64,000 bases of DNA from Pseudomonas sp. CROZ-RG-20F-R04-15 (GCF_022662375.1 NZ_JAKNQL010000004.1:290732-354731), one strand, 5' to 3'. Shown: positions 29,135 to 37,887, counted from the stretch's first letter. Notes: a model not told the origin generated them from the letters alone. Made by a program: numbers and translations.

Positions 29135-30055
29135 ATGCACGCCTTACCGATTGCCAACACGCTGGAACGCCGCAAGGCTTTCCAGAGTTTCCTCGGGGTC
29201 AGCCCGGCGCTGATCGCCATCGGCCTGTTTCTGCTGGTGCCGATCCTGATCGTCATCGGCTATTCGCTGATGGAGGCCAACCCCTACGGCGGGGTCAACA
29301 AAGTTTTCAGCAGCGACGCCTACACCTCGCTGCTGTTCGAACGGCAACTGGACGACAGCCTCGCGTTTGCCGACTCGTATTTGATCATCGCTTTGCGCTC
29401 GATCGGGATTGCCGGACTGACCACCATCATCACCTTGCTGATCGGTTTTCCGGTGGCGGTGTGGCTGGCGATGCAGCCGGCGCACCGACGCGGTTTGCTG
29501 ATCTTTCTGATCACCGTGCCGTTCTGGGCCAACCTGCTGATCCGCACCTACGCGTGGATTTTGCTGCTGCGCAACACCGGGGTGATCAACAACAGTCTGA
29601 TGGGCATGGGCGTTATCCACGAACCGTTGCAGCTGTTGTACACCGACGGCGCGGTGCTGCTGGGGCTGGTTTACACCTACGCGCCGTTCGTGGTGTTGCC
29701 GATTTACGCGACGCTGGAAAAGATGGATATCCGTCTGCTCGAAGCCGCGCAGGATCTCTACGCAGGACGCATACGTACCTTGCGCAAAGTGGTTTTACCG
29801 ATCGCCAAACCGGGGATTCTCGCCGGTGCCATCCTCACTTTCGTACCGTGCCTGGGCGCGATGATCGCCCCGGAACTGCTCGGCGGTGGCACGCGAATGA
29901 TGCTCGGCAACCTGATCTTCCGGCAGTTCAGCGATGCGCGTAACTGGCCGTTCGGTGCGGCGTTGTCGCTGGTGCTGATGGCTGCGGTGATGCTGGTGCT
30001 GACCGTGTATGCCCTGCGCGCCGAGCGCCAGCGCATCGCCAAAGGAGGTGCGTAA
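29135..30055 (+). CDS. ABC transporter permease, PotB type
   Basis: 306 aa with six membrane segments. The cytoplasmic EAA loop that contacts the ATPase is EAAQDLYAGRIRTLRKVVLPIAKPGILAG. It starts 16 bp after the ATPase gene, behind a CCGGAGGAA ribosome site, and its stop overlaps the next permease by one base (TAATG). It forms a heterodimeric channel with the second permease. Confidence 0.9.
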   Translation: MHALPIANTLERRKAFQSFLGVSPALIAIGLFLLVPILIVIGYSLMEANPYGGVNKVFSSDAYTSLLFERQLDDSLAFADSYLIIALRSIGIAGLTTIITLLIGFPVAVWLAMQPAHRRGLLIFLITVPFWANLLIRTYAWILLLRNTGVINNSLMGMGVIHEPLQLLYTDGAVLLGLVYTYAPFVVLPIYATLEKMDIRLLEAAQDLYAGRIRTLRKVVLPIAKPGILAGAILTFVPCLGAMIAPELLGGGTRMMLGNLIFRQFSDARNWPFGAALSLVLMAAVMLVLTVYALRAERQRIAKGGA

Positions 30056-30861
30056 TGCTCGCGCTATTCAAACGCAAAGGGCTGGGCGTGCAGGACTTCC
30101 CCGGTTTCGGCGGCTTCAGTTTTCTGTTCTATCTGTACCTCTACGCACCGATCGTGGTGCTGGTGGTGTTCTCGTTCAACGCCAACCAATCGGCGACGGT
30201 GTGGACCGGTTTCAGCCTCGATTGGTATCGCGCCGCGTTCGCCAATCAGGCCTTGCGCCAGGCCGCCGGCAACAGCCTGTTGATCGCGGTGTGCGCGAGC
30301 ATGATCGCCACCGCGATTGCCACCCTCGCCGCCCTCGGCACCTCGCGCGGCGCCAAGTTCAAGGGCCTGCACTTGTCGATGGGCGCGATCATGTTGCCGC
30401 TGGTGTTACCGGAGATTGTCGTCGGTGTGGCGACGCTGGCGCTGTTCTCGACCATCGGTCTGTCGCTGGGTTACGGCAACCTGATCATCGCCCATACGGT
30501 GTTCTGCATTCCCTTCGCTTACCTGCCGATTCGCGCGCGGCTGAACGACATGGACCTGTCGCTGGAACAAGCCTCGGCCGACCTCTATGCCGGCCCGTGG
30601 CGAACCTTTCGCAAGGTCACTCTGCCGCTGCTGATGCCGGGGATTTTCTCCGGGCTGATGCTGGCCTTCATCGTCTCGCTGGATAACTTCGTGATCTCGA
30701 TGATGGTCTCGCAGGCTGGCACCACGACCCTGCCGATCTTCATTTTCGGCCTGCTGCGCATGGGCGTGACACCCGACGTCAACGCCGTCTCGACGCTGAT
30801 CCTCGGCGTCTCGGTGCTGTTCGTCAGCCTCTCTTACCTGTTGGGCAAAAAGAACGCCTGA
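30055..30861 (+). CDS. ABC transporter permease, PotC type
   Basis: 268 aa with six membrane segments. The N-terminus FSFLFYLYLYAPIVVLVVFSFNANQSATVWTGFSLDWY is typical of PotC-like permeases, and the EAA loop is EQASADLYAGPWRTFRKVTLPLLMPGI. The start overlaps the stop of the first permease by one base, behind GGAGGTGCG. It is the partner of the PotB-type subunit. Confidence 0.9.
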   Translation: MLALFKRKGLGVQDFPGFGGFSFLFYLYLYAPIVVLVVFSFNANQSATVWTGFSLDWYRAAFANQALRQAAGNSLLIAVCASMIATAIATLAALGTSRGAKFKGLHLSMGAIMLPLVLPEIVVGVATLALFSTIGLSLGYGNLIIAHTVFCIPFAYLPIRARLNDMDLSLEQASADLYAGPWRTFRKVTLPLLMPGIFSGLMLAFIVSLDNFVISMMVSQAGTTTLPIFIFGLLRMGVTPDVNAVSTLILGVSVLFVSLSYLLGKKNA

Positions 30862-30888
30862 ACCTTCTACGACCTGTGGAGAAATAGC

Positions 30889-31935
30889 ATGAGCAAGTGG
30901 ATAAAAAGCGTCGTCACTTCGTTGTTCCTGACTGTGCCGCTGGTGATGGCAGGCAGCGTTCAGGCCGCCGAAAAACTCAATGTGGTGAGCTGGAGCGGCT
31001 ATTTTTCGCCGGAGATTCTTGCCAAGTTCCAGAAACAGACCGGCATCGAAGTCACCGTCGATTCCTACGATTCCAACGAGACGCTGCTGGCCAAACTGAA
31101 GCAGGGTGGCGCCGGTTATGACGTGGCGATTCCGTCGCACCAGTTCGTGCCGATCCTGATCAAGGAAAACCTGCTCGAACGCTTCGACCCGGTCAAGGAG
31201 CCCTACTACGCCAGCGTTGTGGATAACCTGAAAAAACCGAGCTGGGACCCGGAAGGCGCGTATTCGGTGCCGTTCATTTGGGGCACCACCAGCGTCGTGC
31301 TGGACTCCGCGCGCTACAAAGGCCCGGCCGACAGCTACAAGGTTTTGTATGAGCCGCCAGCCGAATTGCAGGGACGCATCAACATGTTCGACTCGGTCAG
31401 CGACATGGTCGACATGGCCAGCCTGTACCTGAACATTCCGCTGTGCAGCGAAGACCCGAAACAGATGCAGCAGGTGCTGACGCTGCTCAAGGCGCAGAAG
31501 CCGTTCGTAAAAACCTACAGCTCCAAGGCCGGTTCGATTCGCGAGAACCTCGCCTCGGGTGAAATCGATATGTCGATGTTCTGGGGTGGCTCATCGATGC
31601 GCGCCCGCGAGATGAAACCGACGCTGAAATACCTCTACCCGAAAGAAGGCGTGCTGGCCTGGGTCGACAACATGGTCATCCCCACCGGCAGCAAAAATCC
31701 GGCGAATGCCAAGGCGTTCATCGCCTTCCTCAGCCAGCCGGAAAACTCGGCGATGACGCAGAACTTCCTCAAGCACCAGAGCCCGATCAAAGGCGTCGAA
31801 CCGTTCCTCGACGCAGCGCTCAAGGATGCGCCGGAATTGCACATTCCCGAGGGCACTAACGTGGTGTTCAGCAAGACCTGCGGCGAGGGTGCGATCCGCC
31901 TCGCTGACCGTCTCTGGACCAACCTGATGCGTTGA
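30889..31935 (+). CDS. Periplasmic substrate-binding protein, PotD/SpuD-like
   Basis: 348 aa. A 26-residue signal peptide ends GSVQAAEK. The mature protein begins LNVVSWSGYFSPEILAKFQKQTGIEVTVDSYDSNETLLAKL, the hallmark of polyamine-type binding proteins, and continues YDVAIPSHQFVPILIKENLLE. It delivers the substrate to the two permeases. Which polyamine or derivative is bound cannot be judged by eye; a structural model of the pocket would help. Confidence 0.9.
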   Translation: MSKWIKSVVTSLFLTVPLVMAGSVQAAEKLNVVSWSGYFSPEILAKFQKQTGIEVTVDSYDSNETLLAKLKQGGAGYDVAIPSHQFVPILIKENLLERFDPVKEPYYASVVDNLKKPSWDPEGAYSVPFIWGTTSVVLDSARYKGPADSYKVLYEPPAELQGRINMFDSVSDMVDMASLYLNIPLCSEDPKQMQQVLTLLKAQKPFVKTYSSKAGSIRENLASGEIDMSMFWGGSSMRAREMKPTLKYLYPKEGVLAWVDNMVIPTGSKNPANAKAFIAFLSQPENSAMTQNFLKHQSPIKGVEPFLDAALKDAPELHIPEGTNVVFSKTCGEGAIRLADRLWTNLMR

Positions 31936-31995
31936 TCTTTACCGCCCCGTCGCACTGGCGGGGCGCTTTTCCAGCCGTCTGAAAGGCCGCTTGCA

Positions 31996-33450
31996 ATGAA
32001 CTCTAATAACATCAGCGAACTGGTCCTGTTGCAGGCTCACGCGCTCGCCGACCGCATCCGCCTGCGCCAGGTGTCCTGCCGGGAAGTGATGCAGACTTAC
32101 CTTGCCCATATCGAACGTTTCAACCCGTTGGTCAATGCGCTGATCAGCCTGCAATCACCGGAACATCTGCTGGCTCAGGCCGATGAGCACGACGCCGAAC
32201 TGGCGCGCGGCGAGTACCGTGGCTGGATGCATGGCTTGCCTCATGCGATCAAGGATCTATCACTGACCCAAGGCATCCGCACCACATTGGGGTCGCCGCT
32301 GTACAAGGACTTTGTGCCTGAGCGCGACGGCATCATGGTCGAGCGGATCAAGGCTGCTGGGGCGATCATTATTGGCAAGACCAACACCCCGGAATTCGGT
32401 CTCGGCTCGCAAAGTTACAACCCGTTATTTGGCGCCACCGCTTGCGCGTATGACCCGAGCAAAACCGCCGGCGGCAGCAGTGGCGGTGCAGCGGCGGCGC
32501 TGGCGATGCATCTGGTGCCTGTCGCGGATGGCAGCGACATGATGGGCTCGCTGCGTAATCCGGCGGCGTTCAACAACATCTTTGGGTTTCGTCCGTCGCA
32601 GGGTCGTGTGCCGTTCGATGACAGTGCGGATCTGTTTTTTGATCAGCTCGGTTATGAGGGGCCAATGGCGCGCAGTGTGAAAGATGCGGCGTTGCTGTTG
32701 TCGGTGCAGGCTGGCGGTGATGCGCGGGCGCCGTTGTCCATCGCTGAATCCGGTGAGGCGTTTGCGGCGCCGCTGGAGCGTGATTTCAAAGGCACGCGGT
32801 TGGGTTGGTTAGGCGATTTCAATGGTTATCTGCCGATGGAGCAAGGCGTGCTGTCGCTGTGTCAGAAGACCTTCGGCGACTTTGAGAGCCTTGGCTGCCA
32901 CGTTGAGTCCGTTCAGCCGGATTTCGCGCCTGAGCAGCTGTGGAGCAGTTGGCGGACGTTGCGGCACTGGATGGTCGCGGGGTCGCTGGGCGCGACGTAT
33001 GCCGATCCGCAGAAACGCGTGTTGCTGAAACCGGAAGCGATCTGGGAAGTGGAGAATGGCTTGAAGCTGTCGGCCAGCGAAGTGTTCGCCGCCTCAGTGG
33101 TGCGCAGCGATTGGTATCGGGCGATTTCCCGGCTGTTCGAAAAGTACGATTACCTGCTGCTGCCCAGCGCCCAAGTGTTCCCTTTCGACAAAACCAAGCC
33201 GTGGCCAACGTCTATCGAAGGCGTGGCGATGGACACGTATCACCGCTGGATGGAGGTGGTCATCCCCGGCACGCTGTCGGGCTGCCCGGTCGCCAATGTT
33301 CAGGCGGGATTCAATGCGCAGGGTTTACCGATGGGCCTGCAAATCATCGGCAAGCACCAGGCCGACTTCGCTGTCCTGCAATTGGCGCACGCGTATGAGC
33401 AGGCCAGCCGCTGGTTCCAACGCTGCCCTTCGCCGCTGCTGAGGCAGTGA
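31996..33450 (+). CDS. Amidase (amidase-signature family)
   Basis: 484 aa. The Ser-cisSer-Lys triad is visible: Lys in LPHAIKDLSLTQG (about residue 85), the GGSSGGAAAALA stretch and SDMMGSLRNPAAF near residues 160-190. It hydrolyses a carboxylic amide; the substrate is unknown. It follows the binding-protein gene by 60 bp. This suggests that the imported compound, or a product of it, is an amide or acylated amine that is cleaved in the cytoplasm. Confidence 0.88.
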   Translation: MNSNNISELVLLQAHALADRIRLRQVSCREVMQTYLAHIERFNPLVNALISLQSPEHLLAQADEHDAELARGEYRGWMHGLPHAIKDLSLTQGIRTTLGSPLYKDFVPERDGIMVERIKAAGAIIIGKTNTPEFGLGSQSYNPLFGATACAYDPSKTAGGSSGGAAAALAMHLVPVADGSDMMGSLRNPAAFNNIFGFRPSQGRVPFDDSADLFFDQLGYEGPMARSVKDAALLLSVQAGGDARAPLSIAESGEAFAAPLERDFKGTRLGWLGDFNGYLPMEQGVLSLCQKTFGDFESLGCHVESVQPDFAPEQLWSSWRTLRHWMVAGSLGATYADPQKRVLLKPEAIWEVENGLKLSASEVFAASVVRSDWYRAISRLFEKYDYLLLPSAQVFPFDKTKPWPTSIEGVAMDTYHRWMEVVIPGTLSGCPVANVQAGFNAQGLPMGLQIIGKHQADFAVLQLAHAYEQASRWFQRCPSPLLRQ

Positions 33451-33496
33451 TTTTGATAAACGGTTGAAAGCGTAGAAAAAATTTTTAAATTTACGC

Positions 33497-33525
33497 TTGA
33501 CGCTTTTCCATTTCAGGGGAATAAT
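33497..33525 (+). promoter_or_regulatory. Promoter of tRNA-Met
   Basis: TTGACG (33497-33502), 17 bp, AATAAT (33520-33525), then the GC-rich discriminator GCGCGCC, typical of stringently controlled stable-RNA promoters. The tRNA starts 12 bp downstream. Confidence 0.7.
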
Positions 33526-33536
33526 GCGCGCCACTT

Positions 33537-33613
33537 GGCTACATAGCTCAGTTGGTTAGAGCATAGCATTCATAATGCTGGGGTCCGGGGTTCAAGTCCC
33601 TGTGTAGCCACCA
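33537..33613 (+). tRNA. tRNA-Met (elongator, anticodon CAT)
   Basis: 77 nt with encoded CCA. The acceptor stem GGCTACA pairs with TGTAGCC. The anticodon loop TTCATAA has CAT at 33571-33573, and the T-arm is GGTTCAAGTCC. The fully paired acceptor end (starting GG) marks an elongator, not an initiator. Confidence 0.95.
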
Positions 33614-33620
33614 AGTACTA

Positions 33621-33653
33621 AAAACGGCTTACCGAAAGGTAGGCCGTTTTTTT
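33621..33653 (+). terminator. Terminator after tRNA-Met
   Basis: AAAACGGCTTACC (33621-33633), GAAA loop, GGTAGGCCGTTTT (33638-33650), then T. The A-run on the other side makes it usable for the minus-strand XRE gene as well. Confidence 0.9.
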
Positions 33654-33681
33654 ATGCCTCGAGAAAAGCCTCGGTTATCTG

Positions 33682-34080
33682 TTACTTCAAAACATCTTTT
33701 TCTTCGTCGCTCGCTTTGGTCGCTGCCTGTGCGATCAGGGCGTCGAGCATCTGCGCAATGACCTTCTGTTGGACCTTCGAAAGCTCATTGATGGACTGCA
33801 ACCGTCGATACCACGTCGAGGTCAAGCTGCGTCTGGGCGTCTCCGTGTACGAGGGAACCCCGAGCAGGTCTTCAACAGGCACGCGAAGCGCAAACGCCAT
33901 CTTCACCAGCGTCGTGACCGGCATGCTGCGCGTGCCCTCCTCGTAGCCCTGAAAGGTTTGCCGGGAAAGACCTAGAGCCCTTGCAAACCGAGTCTGTGTG
34001 ATCTCGTGCACTGTGCGTAAGTGCGCAATGCGACTTCCCATCGCCACTAGAAAATCGCGGTCCTCATCGGAAATACTCAT
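33682..34080 (-). CDS. XRE-family transcriptional regulator
   Basis: 132 aa from the ATG at 34080 (MSISDEDRDFLVAMGSRI). A longer frame with a TTG start reaches 34227. The N-terminal Cro/CI-type HTH is IAHLRTVHEITQTRFARALGLSRQTFQGYEEGTRSMPVTTLVKMAFAL (residues about 15-62). A short helical C-terminal part with no recognised domain follows. It stands alone just downstream of tRNA-Met, on the opposite strand. That position is typical of an integrated-element remnant, but no integrase or attachment duplicate is seen. Its target is unknown. Confidence 0.8.
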   Translation of the reverse strand: MSISDEDRDFLVAMGSRIAHLRTVHEITQTRFARALGLSRQTFQGYEEGTRSMPVTTLVKMAFALRVPVEDLLGVPSYTETPRRSLTSTWYRRLQSINELSKVQQKVIAQMLDALIAQAATKASDEEKDVLK

Positions 34081-34269
34081 GACAATGGCCGACTGAAAAT
34101 AGAGTTGAATGGCAACGGACTCATCCTTTTCATCTGAAATCCATCCTGGAAAAACGATAGAAACCATCCTCAGGTAAAGGCGCGTAAGTTGTCGACCTGA
34201 AAGGTTTGTAGGAGAAATGTGGAGCAACCGCTAGGTCGGGGCGAGGTACTACAGGCGCGAAATGCCTTT

Positions 34270-35370
34270 TCAGCAAGCCAACGCCGCCAACCCTTTCGCC
34301 CAGATTTGCCGCGTGCGCAAACCGACCATTGCGCGCCAATCCGGATCAGCGGGATAGAACTGCTCGAGCAGATTCAGTTTGATCTCGCGCCCTATCGCAT
34401 CCAGCGGATCACCATGCAGATGCAGCCACTGGTCATCACGCAAATGCCGATGCACATCCGGCCCCGGATACGTCCCGCACTCGATCACGAACGGCATCAG
34501 TTGCGCACCCGGCAAAGCATTGAGCAATGCTTGCGATGTGTAACCGGTGGCTGTCGCCGCGATGCCGGTTTCGCTCAAGGTGTCGGCGCCGGTGTGCAGG
34601 GTGTAAAGCCATGGGCCATAAATTGCCTGGGCCTGCGCGAGTGCCGGGTACGGCGCCTGGGTGATGGTCAGCAACATCGGATGACCGTACTCGCCAGCGC
34701 CGGTGTGCAGGTCGAAACACATCACCGTTTCAGCGCCAGCCAGATGCGTTTCGATGATTTGATGCAAAGTGCGATTCGACCAACTCGGCGCGCGGCCACC
34801 GTAAAACAGTCCGTCGGGATGGCTGTGCTGACCACCCTCGACAATCGACATCACCGCTGGCCAACCGTGTTCGTTGATTTGCGCATCGAGCAAGGCATCG
34901 GCGCGTTGGCGCTCGGGGCCGTGCAAATCGGTGCAGGCGTAGATTTCATGCAGTGCGGCGTACGCGCGGTTATCCGGTAAGGGTCCTGTGAAATCGAGGT
35001 GATTGCGGTTGAGGTCGATGTTGTCTTCGTTGACCCGGCGTAACCACGCCGTGCCCCATGGATTGATGAGGTGCACCATCACCACCGCGACATCCTTGGG
35101 CAGCGAGCCCGGTACGAATGCCTTAAACCAATCGATCTGACAATCCGAGCCGTAATAACCCTCGACCCCGTGAGTACCGCTGAGTGCTACCAGACGACGT
35201 TTGGCCTGTGGATCGCCGAGTATGGCGACGTCGGTGCTCAGCGGTTCGCCGAATGGCCCGCAGCGTGGATGTGCGTAGGAGGTGAGCGTGGCGCCGGCGG
35301 CGTTGGCGGCGGCCAGAAACTGTTCGCGTTGATTGCGGTAGCTGGATTCGGTGGGGAATTCGCTGTGCAT
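34270..35370 (-). CDS. DUF2817 protein, M14-type zinc carboxypeptidase-like
   Basis: 366 aa from the ATG at 35370; the frame extends further upstream but enters a REP element. DUF2817 has the M14 carboxypeptidase fold. Candidate zinc ligands and active-site motifs are SGTHGVEGYYGS (H and E), NRNHLDF and CFDLHTGAGEYG, with a late glutamate in PFVIECGTYPG. It may hydrolyse an amide or peptide; the substrate is unknown. It has no signal peptide and appears to be a single-gene unit. Confidence 0.82.
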   Translation of the reverse strand: MHSEFPTESSYRNQREQFLAAANAAGATLTSYAHPRCGPFGEPLSTDVAILGDPQAKRRLVALSGTHGVEGYYGSDCQIDWFKAFVPGSLPKDVAVVMVHLINPWGTAWLRRVNEDNIDLNRNHLDFTGPLPDNRAYAALHEIYACTDLHGPERQRADALLDAQINEHGWPAVMSIVEGGQHSHPDGLFYGGRAPSWSNRTLHQIIETHLAGAETVMCFDLHTGAGEYGHPMLLTITQAPYPALAQAQAIYGPWLYTLHTGADTLSETGIAATATGYTSQALLNALPGAQLMPFVIECGTYPGPDVHRHLRDDQWLHLHGDPLDAIGREIKLNLLEQFYPADPDWRAMVGLRTRQIWAKGLAALAC

Positions 35371-35396
35371 GCTTGGCCTCTTGTTGGTTTTGTATT

Positions 35397-35485
35397 TGTG
35401 GGAGCGAGCCTGCTCGCGAAGCGGTGCTTCATTCAATATTCAGGCTGGCTGATACACCGCATTCGCGAGCAAGCTCGCTCCCACA
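35397..35485. repeat. REP doublet (REPIN)
   Basis: TGTGGGAGCGAGCCTGCTCG is followed by the inverted copy ending GCTCGCTCCCACA, just upstream of the DUF2817 gene. Confidence 0.9.
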
Positions 35486-35631
35486 GGTGCTCAGTGCAGC
35501 TCAACGGATTTGCGGTTGACCCTAGCGAACATTCGCCCCGAAAAGAAAGACAAAAATGCCCACCGGTTTGCGTCGCGACCGAGCGGTCGATAAAGTCCCT
35601 GTGACTTTTATCCCACGGACGGAGAGCCCGC

Positions 35632-37464
35632 GTGTTTTCAGCCTTGCCCTTGAGCCGCTTTCGCCTGCCTGCCCTGACGCTGATCATCAGCGCCCTGACC
35701 CTCACCGCGTGCAACGCCCCACCCTCCTCGACCTTGCCGTTGGCACCGGAAGCGGCGTCCGGTTTCCGCACCGATCTGCAAACCCGCCACGCCAGTAAAC
35801 ACATGGCCGCCGCTGCCAATCCACTGGCCGCTGAAGCCGGTCGAGAGATGCTGCGTCAGGGCGGTTCGGCGATTGATGCGGCGATTGCGATGCAAGCGGT
35901 GTTGACCCTGGTTGAGCCGCAATCGTCCGGGATCGGCGGCGGCGCGATGATCGTGTTGTGGGACGGTAAACAGGTGCGCACGTATGACGGTCGCGAAACC
36001 GCACCGGCCGGCGCCACCGAAAAGCTGTTCTTACGCGCTGACGGCCAGCCGATGTCGTTCCCGCAGGCGCAGATCGGCGGTCGTTCGGTCGGTACGCCGG
36101 GCGTGTTGCGCGCGCTGGAAATGGCGCATAAGCAACACGGTCGCCTGCCCTGGGCGAAGCTGTTTGAACCGGCGATCAAACTGGCCGAGCAAGGCTTTGC
36201 GATATCCCCGCGTTTGCACTCGCTACTGGAAGCAGACCCGGTGATCCGCCAGTCGCCGGACATGGCCAAGTACTTCCTCAACGCCGACGGCAGCGTCAAA
36301 GCTGTTGGCACGCGTCTGCAAAACCCGGCATTGGCCGCCGTGCTCAAACGCATCGCCACCGAAGGCGCGGACGCGTTGTACAAAGGCCCGATCGCCGCAG
36401 AAATCGTCGCCAAGGTTCAGGGCCACGCCAACCCCGGCAGCCTGTCGCTGAACGATCTGCAGCGCTATCAGGCCAAGGAACGTGCGCCGCTGTGCACCGA
36501 TTACAAGCGCTGGCAGGTCTGCGGCATGCCGCCACCGTCGTCGGGCGGGATCGCCGTGGCGCAGATTCTCGGCACACTGCAGGCACTGGAAACCCGCGAC
36601 CCACGTCTTTCCCTGACGCCGCTGAAACCGGTAAAGACCGACAAACCGGCCGGCATTGAACCGGATCCGCAAGCCGTGCATCTGATCGCCGAGGCCGAGC
36701 GTCTGGCCTACGCCGACCGCGCGCAATACGTCGCCGATACCGACTTCGTGCCGGTGCCGGTCAAAGGCCTGGTCGACCCGGGTTATCTGGCCAGCCGCGC
36801 CAGCCTGATCGGCGAACGCAGCATGGGCAGCGCCAAACCGGGCACACCGCCGGGCGTGCGGGTGGCCTACGCGCCGGACCGTTCGCCGCTGCGCATCTCC
36901 ACCTCGCAAGTGGTCGCGGTGGATGACCTCGGCGGCGCGGTGTCGATGACCACCACCATCGAAGCCGCGTTCGGTTCGCACCTGATGGTTCAGGGTTTTC
37001 TGCTCAACAACCAGATGACCGACTTCTCGTTCATCCCCGAAGAGAACGGCCAGAAAGTCGCCAACCGCGTCGAACCCGGCAAACGTCCACGCTCGTCGAT
37101 GGCGCCAACACTGATCTTCGATCGCCACAGCGGCGAATTCGTCGCCACGGTCGGCTCGCCCGGTGGTTCGCAAATCATCGAATACGTAGCGAAAACCACC
37201 GTCGGCCTGCTCGACTGGAACCTCGACCCGCAAAGCGCCATCAGCCTGCCCAACTTCGGCAGCCGCAACGGCCCGACCGAACTGGAACAGGGCCAGTTCA
37301 GCCCGGCGCTGATCAAGGCGCTAAAAGACAAAGGGCATGCGGTGAGTGAAATCGACATGACCAGCGGCACCCAGGCCATCGTGCGGGTCAAGGATGCGCA
37401 GGGGAAAGCGTCGCTGGAGGGTGGCGCGGATCCACGGCGGGAAGGCGAAGCTTTGGGGGATTGA
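35632..37464 (+). CDS. ggt: Gamma-glutamyltransferase
   Basis: 610 aa from GTG 35632. The N-terminus looks like a lipoprotein signal (LTLIISALTLTACNAPP, cysteine about residue 27), followed by the large subunit. The enzyme precursor cuts itself before a threonine; here the site fits the ISTSQVVAVDDLGGAVSMTTTIEAAFG segment. LLNNQMTDFS and the oxyanion PRSSMAPTLIF and GSPGGSQII loops are family motifs. It hydrolyses or transfers the gamma-glutamyl group of glutathione in the periplasm. A terminator follows. Confidence 0.94.
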   Translation: MFSALPLSRFRLPALTLIISALTLTACNAPPSSTLPLAPEAASGFRTDLQTRHASKHMAAAANPLAAEAGREMLRQGGSAIDAAIAMQAVLTLVEPQSSGIGGGAMIVLWDGKQVRTYDGRETAPAGATEKLFLRADGQPMSFPQAQIGGRSVGTPGVLRALEMAHKQHGRLPWAKLFEPAIKLAEQGFAISPRLHSLLEADPVIRQSPDMAKYFLNADGSVKAVGTRLQNPALAAVLKRIATEGADALYKGPIAAEIVAKVQGHANPGSLSLNDLQRYQAKERAPLCTDYKRWQVCGMPPPSSGGIAVAQILGTLQALETRDPRLSLTPLKPVKTDKPAGIEPDPQAVHLIAEAERLAYADRAQYVADTDFVPVPVKGLVDPGYLASRASLIGERSMGSAKPGTPPGVRVAYAPDRSPLRISTSQVVAVDDLGGAVSMTTTIEAAFGSHLMVQGFLLNNQMTDFSFIPEENGQKVANRVEPGKRPRSSMAPTLIFDRHSGEFVATVGSPGGSQIIEYVAKTTVGLLDWNLDPQSAISLPNFGSRNGPTELEQGQFSPALIKALKDKGHAVSEIDMTSGTQAIVRVKDAQGKASLEGGADPRREGEALGD

Positions 37465-37480
37465 GGCTAGGAGGCAAACA

Positions 37481-37513
37481 AAAAAGGCTTACCGCGAGGT
37501 AGGCCTTTTTTTA
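37481..37513 (+). terminator. Terminator after ggt
   Basis: The AAAAAGGCTTACC / GGTAGGCCTTTTT stem with a GCGA loop is followed by T. The core is the same as that of the terminator after tRNA-Met. Confidence 0.9.
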
Positions 37514-37650
37514 TCGGGGCGAACAACGAGTAAGGGGCGTTGTTTGTCCCGCGAGCAAGGTTTCAATGTTTAAAAATGCCGTAAAAATACAGAACCGTCC
37601 CACAAGGTTTTCAGGTTGTCCGTCGGACGTCCGCTCTCTAGGCTGTGCAC
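37514..37650. other. Non-coding stretch before the DUF6124 leader
   Basis: This is the first part of a 423-bp gap without a gene (37465-37887). It holds no gene. It contains the promoter at 37616-37644 and a CGGACGTCCG palindrome (37624-37633). Confidence 0.6.
37616..37644 (+). promoter_or_regulatory. Candidate promoter of the DUF6124 leader
   Basis: TTGTCC (37616-37621), 17 bp, TAGGCT (37639-37644). The expected start is near 37651, giving a 5' leader of about 237 nt before ATG 37888. Confidence 0.4.
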
Positions 37651-37860
37651 GTCGCTGCCAATTCAGTGACCGGGCCTGGAAATCCGACGACAGTTGTGCG
37701 CACCAGCGCCATTCATAACGTATCCTTGCGCGCCCTTATGGTGTGCACTCTGTTATGGCGGCTGTGCGCGGGAGACCTTCGGGTCTGCCGGGTTACTCTG
37801 TCCCGGATTTCCAGCCTGCGTACAGCTGCCACCCATTCGCCTGGAAATCGAATGGACCAG
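37651..37860 (+). ncRNA. Candidate structured 5' leader RNA (cis-regulatory) of the DUF6124 gene
   Basis: Helices read from the sequence are as follows. There is an 8-bp hairpin 37727-37734/37740-37747. A 16-bp helix 37757-37772/37815-37830 includes three G-U pairs. Inside it are AGACC-TTCG-GGTCT (37773-37786) and CCGGG/CCCGG (37788-37792/37802-37806). The octamer ATTTCCAG (37807-37814) stays unpaired in the junction. Downstream, CCATTCG/CGAATGG (37833-37839/37849-37855) holds CTGGAAAT (37841-37848) in its loop, the exact complement of the octamer. An upstream copy, CCTGGAAATC (37675-37684), can pair with the same octamer. No name for this RNA is known to me. Confidence 0.7.
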
Positions 37861-37887
37861 CTACAACCGTCACACAGGGTAATCATC

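Noticed and set aside
33682..35370. Prophage at tRNA-Met
   Set aside because: Only one XRE gene; no integrase, structural or lysis genes and no attachment repeat.
37645..37887. Long N-terminal extension of the DUF6124 gene from a GTG at 37645
   Set aside because: It would translate the structured leader; the conserved protein starts at ATG 37888 and the extension has no protein-like composition.
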